DNA of 64,000 nt from contig OZ024900.1 of the NCBI GenBank assembly GCA_964017195.1, positions 30,458,641 to 30,522,640 of the forward strand. The letters are read 5' to 3'. Below, piece by piece: positions 33,516 to 45,500 of this stretch. The position numbers and the translations under genes were made by a program. The stretch comes from Siderastrea radians (taxonomy: Eukaryota > Cnidaria > Anthozoa > Scleractinia > Rhizangiidae). Under the pieces are notes generated by a model. The model had not been told where the DNA came from. It saw nothing but the letters and a program-made list of their open reading frames with translations, and did not search any database. Numbering within the stretch: position 1 is the first letter of the stretch; every line of letters begins with the position of its first letter.

Positions 33516-36500
33516 CTAGTTAAAAGAGAAATCAGAAAAAATGTACATTTATTTACCAAGTAGAAGGTCGTTTCCGCGAGTTCTTTAAATCAATAATAAT
33601 ACATGACGCACACGATTGTTGCGATGTAGAAGTACTGTCACAAATACTAATGTTGGAAATGTTGTAAGTTTACTACAGCTCAAAAGTGCAGTACTCGCTT
33701 TAAGTGCACATTCGCCGTGGTCTATTAAGAATATGAGAATTCGATTGGCTTAAAAATCGTTTTTTATTTGCTGATAGATGACGATGAAGCGCGCTATGCC
33801 TCTGGAAAGAGAAATTTTCTTTTATTTTATTTGTTTCACTTCATTTCATCTTTATCTTTTCTTTTTTATAACTAAAATGTAGTTCTTTTCCGAATGCAAT
33901 AATGAGCGAAAGTCGACTCTGCTGTACTTCGTTATTATTAGCTCATAAAAAGTCTCGTTTTCCAGTAGATCTCGAGGAGAAGTAAGTGCTGCCGGTCACG
34001 TACATTCATACTGTTCACCTCCCCCCGGGTGGGGGGTTGTCTCTGTACGTATTTTGGTTGGGATATACCGCTGGGACTCTAGGACCCTTTCCCTGTACCA
34101 GACTATGCTCGGCTGCATTGTGCAACCCTATTTTCAACTAGACACCAAAAATCCCTACTCTATCCCAAACTCGCCGAGTGTCAATGCCCGTTGTAGAAAA
34201 AGTTCTTCACACAACTGATACGTTTCTCAATAAATGATACCCTATTCTAGACCAAAACTCTCTGATTTCTATAGTAGTGGTACGGTGAAAAGCTGCTGTG
34301 CTATTCCAATATTTCTGACAGCTTGCTTATTACAACGATTTTCCAGTGAAGGTACGCCGCGTCGCTGGATCCAGGAACAGTTTCCCAAGTGCAGCTTTTC
34401 TGTTTAACCTTTTCGCTGATCTCAGTACCCCATCCCACACTAGACTGCTTGAAAACCATAGTCTTCATAGCGGCACATACCCTTGTAGCTAAACTATGAG
34501 AGTACCCCCTATGGGGGGGGGGGGGGAGGGTTGGGTCATTGTTGATAACTTGACGAAGATGTAACATGTTGCTTCTTTCCAACGAGTGGAACACTTTTAT
34601 GTGGGCGAGATACATTTCCAAGTGTTGTTCGATGATTGTTCCTTTGAGATGAAGCGACACGCTCGGCTGTTCATCCAGTTCATTCAAGAGTTAAATTTTA
34701 GTCACGACGAGACGGACACCGACACGACAGCGACCGCCGGCTAAAAAACACACAAGAAACTGGCCGCTTGGCTTGCCTGTAGTAACATTTCTTCACTTGC
34801 TACGTTATCATTTTCCCTTCAAGAGTCCAGCGAAAAAGCCAAAAGTTTCACAACGTAACTTAACACGAAATAAAACTCATTCGGACACCGTGGAGAAGAG
34901 CGCAGAGGAGTGAGGAATCGGATGACGTCACCAAATATTTTCTGAGCACCCAGAAGGAGAGACTATCGCCGTCTCTGAATGAATCACCAGAAAAAAAGAT
35001 TAACGGACTGCCTCACTGGCGTTCAGCAGAAACTATGCAAAGTTCTATTTAGTTTCGAATATGGTAAAAACCCAAGCTTGGTTCCTGTAGAGGGTGCGTT
35101 CACATAGCTTGATTCGGAGTTGGAAGAGTTCAAAAATTTTTTTACATCAGCACTTTCAAGTTTCTCAGTCTCCGTCTTATTTGAGTTTGAAGAAGACAAC
35201 TACGAGAACCCCGTTCAACAAATATAACGTGCAAATTCGGAATAGCACTTCTTACCTTTTTGCCTTTCGTTTTAGTCTTCTTTCTGTGTTTCTCATCTTC
35301 CGCTCTATACTCTTCTAACGCTTGCAGCGCCAATTCTTGGATTTCCTGCGGGTTTTGACTCTCCACATTCATGTGTCCGTTTACTGGCTGGAAAAAAAGG
35401 GAGAGCAAAATCTTAAGCCTTCTGTGAGTGCTGAAGCGAAAAATTCACTAAATTTTAAATTTTTGACTTGTGTGCAATTGACAAACAAGCACAAGAGAGT
35501 ACTGTTCAGTAAATTTCATCTGAATGGTCACGTTAGAATTTCACAAACTCAAACTTATACGAGCTTGTACAGAATAATAAACAGCATCACGGAAAAGTAA
35601 TGCTCAGCAGCTGTCATTTGAATGTTCATCTGGACTCAAAAGACGAAAAATATAATAAGTAGCACTACAGGAAAGCAGTGTTCTCCTTATCAGGCGGTAA
35701 CCGGTAAAATTTACCGCTTGTAGCACCGCTTGTTAACGGTTAGCCGAAACAACAATTAGAAACATCCAACAGTTTGGGATCGTGAAAGATTTATTATCGG
35801 ATTGAATTATGAAAAGATTTATGTCAGTCGTACTACGTACTACGTAACTTTTCTAATTGCCCATGCGTTTGTACAATATTAGACGAAGCATCTCGATATT
35901 TCTAAGCTCGTTAGATAGTGGTTTCATCTTCTCTACGTTTCTCCACACGTTTCTACCTTAGTATGATGTTAGTCATATCTTTTTAACATTTCTCCGTACG
36001 CTAGTACATTCCTAGGGTATAAGTCCTCTCGACATTTTCCGTGCGATAGTATGTACATGTTGTAAGGTCTTATCTTCTCGACTGTCGACAATTCTCTGTA
36101 CTTTAGAATATTCAAGAAATATTATTGTTATCTTCTCGACGTTTGTCCGTGTGCTAATGTATTGGTAATTAAAATGTTGTTAAAAATGAATATGAATATC
36201 TGAAATGATCATATATTTGACCTGCGGATAAAGATAGAATTATATGAAGATCATCGCAGTGAACGTGTTTCAACTTAAGCAGTTGAAAAGAAGAAACCTG
36301 AAAAAATTCAGGCTTGAACGGGAATCGAACCCATGACCTCTGCGATACCGGTGCAGCGCTCTAACCAACTGAGCTATCAAGCCAGCTGGGAGCTGGTCAA
36401 TTGTGAGTTCGTATTTATCCCGTAGATGGAGAAATGAATATGAATATATGAAATGATCATATATTTGAACTGGGGTTAAAGATAGAATTATATGAAGATC

Positions 36501-39500
36501 ATCGCAGTGAACGTGTTTCAACTTAAGCAGTTGAAAAGAAGAAACCTGAAAAAATTCAGGCTTGAACGGGAATCGAACCCATGACCTCTGCGATATCGGT
36601 GCAGCGCTCTAACCAACTGAGCTATCAAGCCAACTGGGAGCTGGTCAATTGTGAGTTCGTATTTATCCCGTAGATGGAGAAATGAATATGAATATAAAAT
36701 GTTGTTAGTTGCGGTATCTCCTTAACATTTCTCCATACGTTAGCACTGTCGTAAGATATTACTGTTATCTTCATGACGTCTATATCCGTACGCTGGTTTG
36801 TTCGTAAGGTCCTTAGTATTGTCTTCTCCTCGACGTTCTTCGTTTACGCCTTTGTAAGGAGTACAATGTATGCCTTAATCTTTAAGGCGTTTCTCCGTCC
36901 GTTTTTTAGGTTGCTGTAAGCTTTTTCTTCTCGACATTTATCTGTACGTTAATACGTTCTTTGTAACAGGAATCGCAAACGTCAACCGTTTTGAATGGTT
37001 TTCGAGACGTGTGTGAGCCTAGTGTCATGTCGGTGTCACAGCGGATTTGGACCCCCCGCGGACTTGGACCCCCCGGTCCAGATCCGCTAGCGGATTTGGA
37101 CCCCCCCCCCCGCCGATTTGGACCTCCCGGTCCAGATCCGCTGGCGGATTTGGACCCCCTCTCGCGGATTTGGACTCCCCTGAAAACAAGCGTTCTATTG
37201 AGTAAAATTGGTAAAATTGTTTTTTGGAGCTGTTAAAGAGGCAAAATAAAAATATTGAAGCAGTTTTTCTTTTCAAATAATCTTTAATGCTTAGGGTAAG
37301 AGAGAACCTACAACGCTAGTTTGTATCGATAAATTTTAAAAACTAAACTTTCTTGAAGATATCTTACAATATTTTCTACCATAACTGACTTAAAGCGAAT
37401 TTATAAAGCTGCGCTAAGAAAAACAATAGTATTTGACATCAGCTTGCCGCGGTAATTGGAGGGACGGAGTAGCAAGCGTACTTTAAAAATTAGCTTTTCT
37501 TCTCACCTTTTTCTCACCTCAAATTAATTTTTTAGAATAAATATTAACAACGGGAGTAAAAGAAAAAAAAAATAAGATTGTAAAATCGCACCGTCTGTAA
37601 GAAATACCGCAGCGCGTGTTTCAGACACTTTTAGAAGTTTTGTGACTTTGTGGTAGCATTCCAGTTTACTGAACCTTAAGGACCCTTAAGCACGACTCTG
37701 CTATTTTTCATTAAAATGAACAAGAGAAATCACTTTTCCTAGCGCGTGTACGTAAGCACGCTTTTTGAGAAATTAACTGATCTAATTTTTTCTTCAAAGA
37801 CGCACTGTTGAAATTAGCTCTTTATTTAGAGGCCTGTTGTAACATCGATGACATAGTTAACATGCGATAACTGAATTTTGAATTTTTGAATTTTGTTGCA
37901 GCAAAGTCTTGATGTTTTTCTTGGTGTCCTCATGACTTACACAAATTCAAAAAATCATGATTGGAAAAGGTTCTGAAAAAAAAACATCCTGTGAAGTTGT
38001 GTAATCAAGCAAACTTTTTTTGCAGGGCGCACAATGCGATTCTCAACCAAGAGGTGTTACTTTAAAACCTCTTTCGTTAAACCGCCCGTTCAAACTAGAG
38101 GTGTTACTTTAAAACCTCCTTTGTTAAACCGCCCATTCAAACTATGTTAAATTCAGTATCCTGGAAAAGTAATAACAACGCGTATGAAAGAAAGCAAGAT
38201 TTTAAAATCGTATCTTCTGTAAGAAATACCGCAGTGCGTGCGTTAACTGCAACGTTTAGAGGTCTGGCTATGTGCCTAAAACGAACGGTCAATTTACTTG
38301 ATCTAAAGTCTGACTCTACCTCTATTATGAATAGGTTTGCAGTATTTTGAAACCCAAACGAAACGTTTCTTCGCCAAGATTGAAAAGTGAAATTATTTCG
38401 GTACTTTATATGCGAATAACAGCGTGGGTTTTTACAATTAAATAGGGGGTCCAAATCCACGAAGGGGGTCCTAATCCGCTAGCGGATTGGGTCCCCCGGG
38501 GGTCCATATTCGCTAGCGCATTTGGACCGGGGGGTCCAAATCTGCTAGCGAATTTGGACCGGGGGGTCCAAATTTGGGGGGGTCCAAATCTGCTAGGACA
38601 CCGGCAACATTACGGGTCTCATGACGACAATTCCACACCAGGGTAGAAAAAAGATTCTCAACAGGGCTGCTTTGCCGGTCCAAAAAACTGACTTACCTGT
38701 TACCCTGAAAACTAGGGAGAACACTGGGAAAGTGCTGCTGGCAAGGTTTTATTTGAATGGTCACACTTTAGGATTTCATCCACAGACCCAAAAGGTCGAA
38801 CAACCTTGCACAGCAGAATAAACAACACCACAGGAAAGTACTGCTCACACTTTAGGATTTCATCCACAGACTCAAAAGTTAGAAACACCTTGTACACCAT
38901 AATAAACTGCACCACAGGAAAGCACTGCTCAGTAACTTTCATTGGAATGGCTACACTTTAGGATTTCATGCACAGACTCAAAAGTTAGAACCATCTTGTA
39001 CAGCATAATAAACAGCACCACAGTAAAGTACTGCTCAGTAGCTGTCATTTGAGTGGTCACACTTTAGGATTTTATCTGGACTCAAAAGACACAAATGTAA
39101 TAAACAGCAACACAGGAAAGTGCTGCTCAGTAACTTTCACTTGAATGGTCACCCTAAACGGGCAAGTCGAGCTGAGTTATAGTCTGGACAAAACACAAAG
39201 CTCAGAACTAATATGGAGAGAAACAAAAGAGAAAGAGTAGGAAGAGCTGCTATATTGAACTCACCTGTGTCATTCCATCTCCCGGTGCGCCCAGGTATAA
39301 CTTAACAGTGGGGTAGGCACGTACGTCGGCGTCAGAGCACAGATGGTAGTCTTGCTCGCAGTCCACCTTACCAGCCTTCACCTTCCCTTCTAACAACTAC
39401 AACAAATAGAAAAACAGTGTATAAGGGTTAGCAATAACGAACTACCTCTAAGAATGGTGAAGAGCCCATGATGACAAAATGTTTTCAATGTCCATTCAGA

Positions 39501-42500
39501 GAAAAGAAAAAAACAGTCTGCATTCATGCGACATGGGATGAGCGGGACCTTTCGTGGATTTCAAGAGCCAAAGAGCAAGCGATCATCCCAAAAATAAATA
39601 AATAAATGAATAAACAGCAGCCTCACGTGCAAAATACTCATAAATGATATCCAAAGACTTAAAAGTTAGTACCACCTCGTACAGCATGATAAACAGCATC
39701 ACGAGAAAGTGCTGCGCTGTAGCTTTCATTTGAATGACCACACTTTAGGATTTGATCCACAGACTCAAAAGTTAGAGCCACCTTGTACAGCAAAATAAAC
39801 AGTACCACAGGAAAGTACTGTTCAATAACTTTCACTTGAATGGTCACACTACAGAATTTTCTCCACAAACTCAAATGGTAGCACCGTCGTCATCAAACTC
39901 ACCTTTGCTACTTTTTCAAAGTGAGGAGCGAACTGAATGCAGTGCCCGCACCAAGGAGCGTAGAAATCGATAATCCAGGCGTCTTCGCTGCCGAGAACAC
40001 TGTCGTGGAATGTGTGGTAACTGAGTTGCGTCACTAATGATGGCAGGTGTTGAAAAGCCCAGCTGTACAGGGACTCAATGTCACGCCATCCGCGGTGGAG
40101 CCTGAGACAATGCAGATAATAGCGTCAAGGCTTTATTTTATTATGGTTTGGTTTGCTGAGAAACCAATAAAACTTTTTACCGATACAGCAGCCATATTAA
40201 TCCCCCCGCCTGGGCATGCCACAATACTAGATTTAATCTGTTATTGTGATAATGGTGCACGATCACAAAAAAGAATAAGTAAATTTTTAAGAGCACCATT
40301 GGATGCCCAGGAGGCAAAATCAATATGGCTGCTGTATCGCTGCTGTATCACTTCACATAAAAAGCATTAAAAACCGCTGTTGCCGTTGAACGTTTTGGTG
40401 ATTTTTAGACTGAAAGGATATGAATCGTACACATTTAAGAAATTTCTATGCAGGAAGAAAGTGATTCTCGCCTTCCCAGCCATTAATGACGAAAACATGT
40501 TCGGCTGTTTGCTTACGAAGACTGAAAGGTTATGGATCATAAAACTTTAAAGAGATTTCCGGGGGGGAATGACCCCTCCCCCCCAATCCCCTACGCTATA
40601 GACGTGTTAAATGGCGTCTCTTCTCATCAGATGAAAATTAACTCTGGCCTTCCGGGTTAGTACAAAATTCTCAAAATTCTGTACTTTTCACACACTTTTT
40701 TCACCTTTTTATTCCCTTTTCGAGACTCCCCCAGAGACAAGAAATTTGCCTGTGATCTGTACCCGAAAATATTGCAAAACCTGAAAATTGGCTCCGAATT
40801 GACAATTTTAGCGACCGAGCAACTTGGACAAAATTCCAAAATTCATGCTCTTCCAGACTTTTTTGTTTTCCACACTTTTTTTCAGGTCCGAAAAACAAGC
40901 TTTGCAATTTCCATACTTTCCCACAGACGACAGGTCTTCCTTCCGTTTGGGCGTGCGCAAAAGGAAAAAAGAAATTACATAGCAGGCTACATATTAAAAA
41001 AAAATGTGGGGTAGCCAGATTTTCTTTATTCGTGTAAACTACGGTTGACAATGTGTTATACTGTAGGGAGAAAATCCATGACGATCAGTATTGTTGAGGT
41101 CCTTTTAGGGGGCTACGAATGTCACCAGTCTAAATTTCAAAACCCATCGTTTCACATATTGAGGAGGAAGCCATGTCCCTGTCGGTATTTTACTATTGTA
41201 TTTGCACTTGTCTTCGTCGCTGTCGCAGTTTCAATCCAGTCTTTGTGTCATTTGTCGCCATTTCATCTGTCTTATGTCGCTGTTTCAAGACCATGTCACT
41301 TGTCAGAATTTACCCTAACAGGGCCTCATTGTTACTCACACATAGCGGCGTGCTCCCTGGCTATTGTGGGGGTACAAACGGATTGTGGGATAGGAATTTA
41401 CTCCTTGCTCCTGGCAGAATGATCGGTACTTTTGGCAGTCCACTGACCCAACACCAGCCTCGTCTTGCATTTGCTGAGAAATAAAGAGAAAAACATTACA
41501 CTGCACTCCTTCGAAACCAAATCTGACTATAGTTAATTTTTCCTAATGAAATAGGATGAGATTTAAGAAAAAATAAAACAGGGTTAATATTTTTGTACTC
41601 AACACCAGACAGGCCACTCCCACGTACAAGCACGTAGGGGTTGTTTGGGGCCTGTTGAGGTGTCCACAGCTTTTAATAATTTTCGCTCACATCATTTCAG
41701 GTTCCCTAAAATTAATCGATGTCCCTTCTCTCACTTTTTTTTTCTTCTTAGCATACATTTTAAAAATCGCCAAAAAATTCTCCGAATTTATAAAATGCAC
41801 ACCTATGATAGCATTTTAGGATTAAATGAAACCTCAAGGAGCAATTACGTAAAACGGATAAAACGTAGGGGAAAAGAATCCTCTAACTATTGTGCCCCAT
41901 TCAGATAAACCTTTTTTTAAGTTTGCCAACTTAAAGTTAACTGGCTCTACGTGCGTAAACGAAACTAGAGAAATTTTGAGTCTATGGAATCAGCTGAGTG
42001 CGAGCCAACTTTTTTAGCACACGAGAACCGTCTTTACTAAGTTTACGTTATCACTTGTTATATTTACGTAAAAAGGCCAACGAAAGTCACGTCCGTATGA
42101 AAAGAAAAACTACACGGAAGCTCAACTTTTGTGTTTTCATAAAGCGAACAGAAGACAAGTCGCGCATAAAAGGCATGAAAAAACAACCCGTCCGTAGAAA
42201 ATCCATCTTTAAAGAAAGAGAGGTGTCTGTTATAGAAAAGTGAATAAAGACGGCCAGTAATGGCACCATGTGTGTCCGTTTTGGAGACGTGTCTGTTAGC
42301 AAAAATATTGATATAATCAAGAGAATTTAAACCTTGATCAGAGTACCTTGGCTAGTTTGTTCCAGTCGGGAGCCAACTCGTTACAAGGCCCACACCATGG
42401 GGCGTAAAAATCAACCAGCCATGTTTCGCCCTGCTTTCGTTCTGCAACCAGAGATTGGAAAGTTTCGGGTGTCAACTGCACTACATTCGGCTTCAGTGTA

Positions 42501-45500
42501 TTCTGGAAAACAACAACAAAACAGGATTAACTTCATTTCAAAAGGTTTTGGAGTGTAACTGACTACAGAAGAGTGGTTTCTCTCGACTGAGGTAACACGG
42601 TTAATTCTAAAACGCAATAAACTTCTCAGATCTCAAAGCAACAAATAGTGAGCAGTACAAAGCAAGGAAAAATGCATTTTGATCCTCATAAGTGGAAAAA
42701 AAATTAGGTTAAGTCACAAATTGACCAAGTTTTGCTAGTGTGTGATGCACCAGAAAACGCGCATTTGTGCGTCAAAGCCCTTTTTTTTGGGGGGGGGGGG
42801 GGGAGTCAGGATGGCGTAGCGGTCATCATTCGCGCCTCCCACCTCTGCGAACCGGGTTCAATCCTGATTTGGTTCGTACGTGGGCTGAATTTCAGTCGAT
42901 CTCAATCTGACTCTGAGGGTTTTTTCCCGGTACTCCGGTTTTCCTCCCTCCTCAAAATCGACTCCCAGCTAATTACATCTGGCTGTGTGGTGCTGTGCTC
43001 CGAGATCATACATGGACCGTATAGCGGCTGCCAGAGGCGCCATGATTATGCTTTCGACCCGATTTCGCGAGCCGCGTTCTTCGGACTGCAAGTAAGGGTG
43101 ATTAGCACAGCAGATGTTAATTGTTTATGTTTTTTTATTAATACGTTTTGGGAATACTGCAGGGTGACTGGCTTACCTCGACAAACTCCACCAAATCAGC
43201 GGCTGTGTGGTGCCCAGTAAACTGATGAGGAATGCTGTTATTGTACAGGATTGTAGTCGGATATGAGCGAATATTGTACTGAAACGCAATCAAAACAGTA
43301 ATTTAATACTTTGCGTGGCCTTTTTTGTGACTTTATTCACAGAGTGCTTTCCTTAACGCAGTTTGAACACATTTAAATGTAAGAATTATGTGTTCGAGCC
43401 CCACTCTGCTACACAAGACCCATGCATACGACCAGTGCTCACTAAAATAGTTACTACTCCCCCCTGGATGCGACGCTACGTCCATCACAGGATACCCAGC
43501 ATACAGTGACTAGGAGTATTACTACTCCTCCCTGGATGGGATGCTAGTCCATCACAGGATACCCAGCATAAAGTGACTAGGAGTATCACTACTCCCCCCT
43601 GGATGGGATGCTAGTCCATCACAGGATACCCAGCATACAGTGACTAGGAGTATCACTACTCCCCCCTAGGTGGGATGCTAGTCCATCACAGAATACCCAG
43701 CATACAGTGACTAGGAGTATTACTACTCCTCCCTGGATGGGATGCTAGTCCATCACAGGGTACCCAGCATAAAGTGACTAGGAGTATCACTACTCCCCCC
43801 TGGGTGGGATGCTAGTCCATCACAGAATACCCAGCATTAGGTGACTACGAGTATCACTACTCCCCCCTGGATGGGATGCTAGTCCATCACAGGATACCCA
43901 GCATACAGTGACTAGGAGTATCACTACTCCCCCCTAGGTGGGATGCTAGTCCATCACAGGATACCCAGCATAAAGTGACTAGGAGTATTACTACTCCCGC
44001 CTGGATTGGATGCTAGTCTATCACAGGATACCAAGCATAATGTGACTAGGAGTATCACTACCCTCCCCCTGGATGGGATGCTAGTCCATCACAGGATACC
44101 CAAACATGAAGTAACTAGGAGTATTACTACTCCCCCTGGATGGGATGCTAGTCCAACACAGGATACCCAGCATAAAGTGATGAGGACTATTACTACACCC
44201 GCCTGGATGGGATGCTTAGTCCAATACTAATAATGATAATAATAATATTTATTACTTAATATTGCGCAAATTAACATACATACATGATCAAATGCGCGTT
44301 ACAAATATAACAAAAAGGAAATGTATATGTTTCTCTCATTAAAATTAATTAAAAAAGAGTAAAATTTATGTACACCTACATAGAGTTAAAAATTATATGC
44401 AAGTCTAAAATAGTTAGTCTTTAACTGTCCCTCAAAAATGTTATAATTGTCCTGCATTCTAATGTCCTCTGGTAAAATGTTCCAGATTTTAGGTGCTTCT
44501 GTTTTAAAAGCCCTGTCTCCTAGTGTCTTCTTTGATCGGGCACAAATGGTCCTCTAGTAACATACCCCCGTCCGATCTAAGATTATATCTGGATGTCCTC
44601 TTAACTTTGACTAGTCCCCTAAGGTACTCAGGCACATTGCCATGGATACACTTATGAGCAAGCATTGCTATCTTGAAAATGACCCTAAACCGTACTGGGA
44701 GCCAATGTAGCTTAACAAGTGTAGGAGTAATGTGATCATACTTTGCAACATTGCTAACAAGGTGAGCTGCTGCCTTTTTTTTTTTTTTAATTAATGAGCG
44801 GCGGCCACATCATTCTGCTCTCCGCCGTTTTCGTTGTTTTACTACCTCAAAAATGCTCCTTTGTTAATTTCAAGTATGGGGCTGGTGAGATAAGTGCAGC
44901 AGGGATTCATTTGGAGTGTTGGTGAAGTCTAATAACCACTACCATGCGAGCAAGGTCTATATTTGTGGTTTGGTTTCTCCTATTTTGGCTGGTTCAAGAC
45001 TGCGAGGGAAAGCGGGCTATTGTTCAAGACCTTTTGTCATCAGAACAGTCATTCAGTACCGCTAATCGTTGCTATTCAAGTGTAGATGGTTATGTCTCAG
45101 TTGCTCTATTCGCACCGAAAGGAATGCGCCTGCATACATGCGTCGTTTACGGTTGAGAAGACACAGCCGCCCGTGCGCGTATTATGCGAACTCGAGTGCG
45201 ACATTCCACCTCACGCTTGTTGGTGATCTTATATTCAAATTGAACCCTGGTCCCGTGGGCGACGCATAACTACACTCGTCCCAACAATTACTCCGCACAA
45301 TGTTCCAAGGCGCATTAGGGATCCTCCGAACCTCATTAATATCCCGTGTTTGCCAATGAATAGCGCGACGCATTGTTCACTGTCGTTAGGCCTGGTGAAC
45401 TCGCAGTCTGTTAGGAACAAGACAGCTGACTTTGTTGATTACATTTTTGATCACAGATATGATCTCGTTGCCGTTACTCAGACCTAGTTTCGGACCGCTG

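Larger units (their letters stand above)
36183..36695 (-). mobile_element. Dimeric 248-bp tRNA-bearing element with 12-bp target duplication
   Basis: AAAATGTTGTTA lies directly on both sides (36171-36182 and 36696-36707). The unit starting GAATATGAATAT recurs at 36188, 36436 and 36684, giving two full 248-bp units plus a 12-base restart. Each unit has one tRNA-like sequence, a CCTGAA/TTCAGG hairpin after its 3' end, and a second 7-8 bp hairpin (TTCAACT/AGTTGAA). No poly(A) or protein frame. Confidence 0.88.
35900..36960 (+). repeat. Degenerate ~50-bp tandem repeat (CGTTTCTCCGTACG) split by the tRNA element
   Basis: Imperfect repeats of TTCTCGACGTTTCTCCGT and TACGTTAGTACGTTCG-like words occur at 35900-36170 and again at 36709-36960, with the dimeric tRNA element between them. 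The same degenerate repeat fills 47800-48800. Confidence 0.7.

Noticed and set aside
36183..36695. Hammerhead ribozyme inside the 248-bp unit
   Set aside because: The CTGATGA and GAAA cores are not present in the needed arrangement on either strand.
40701..41051. 116-codon minus-strand frame between DNAJC10 exons 18 and 19
   Set aside because: No conserved domain, and the exon junction 18-19 is in phase without it.
42732..43220. 162-codon plus-strand frame
   Set aside because: Runs through a G-homopolymer, a SINE and antisense of DNAJC10 exon 16.
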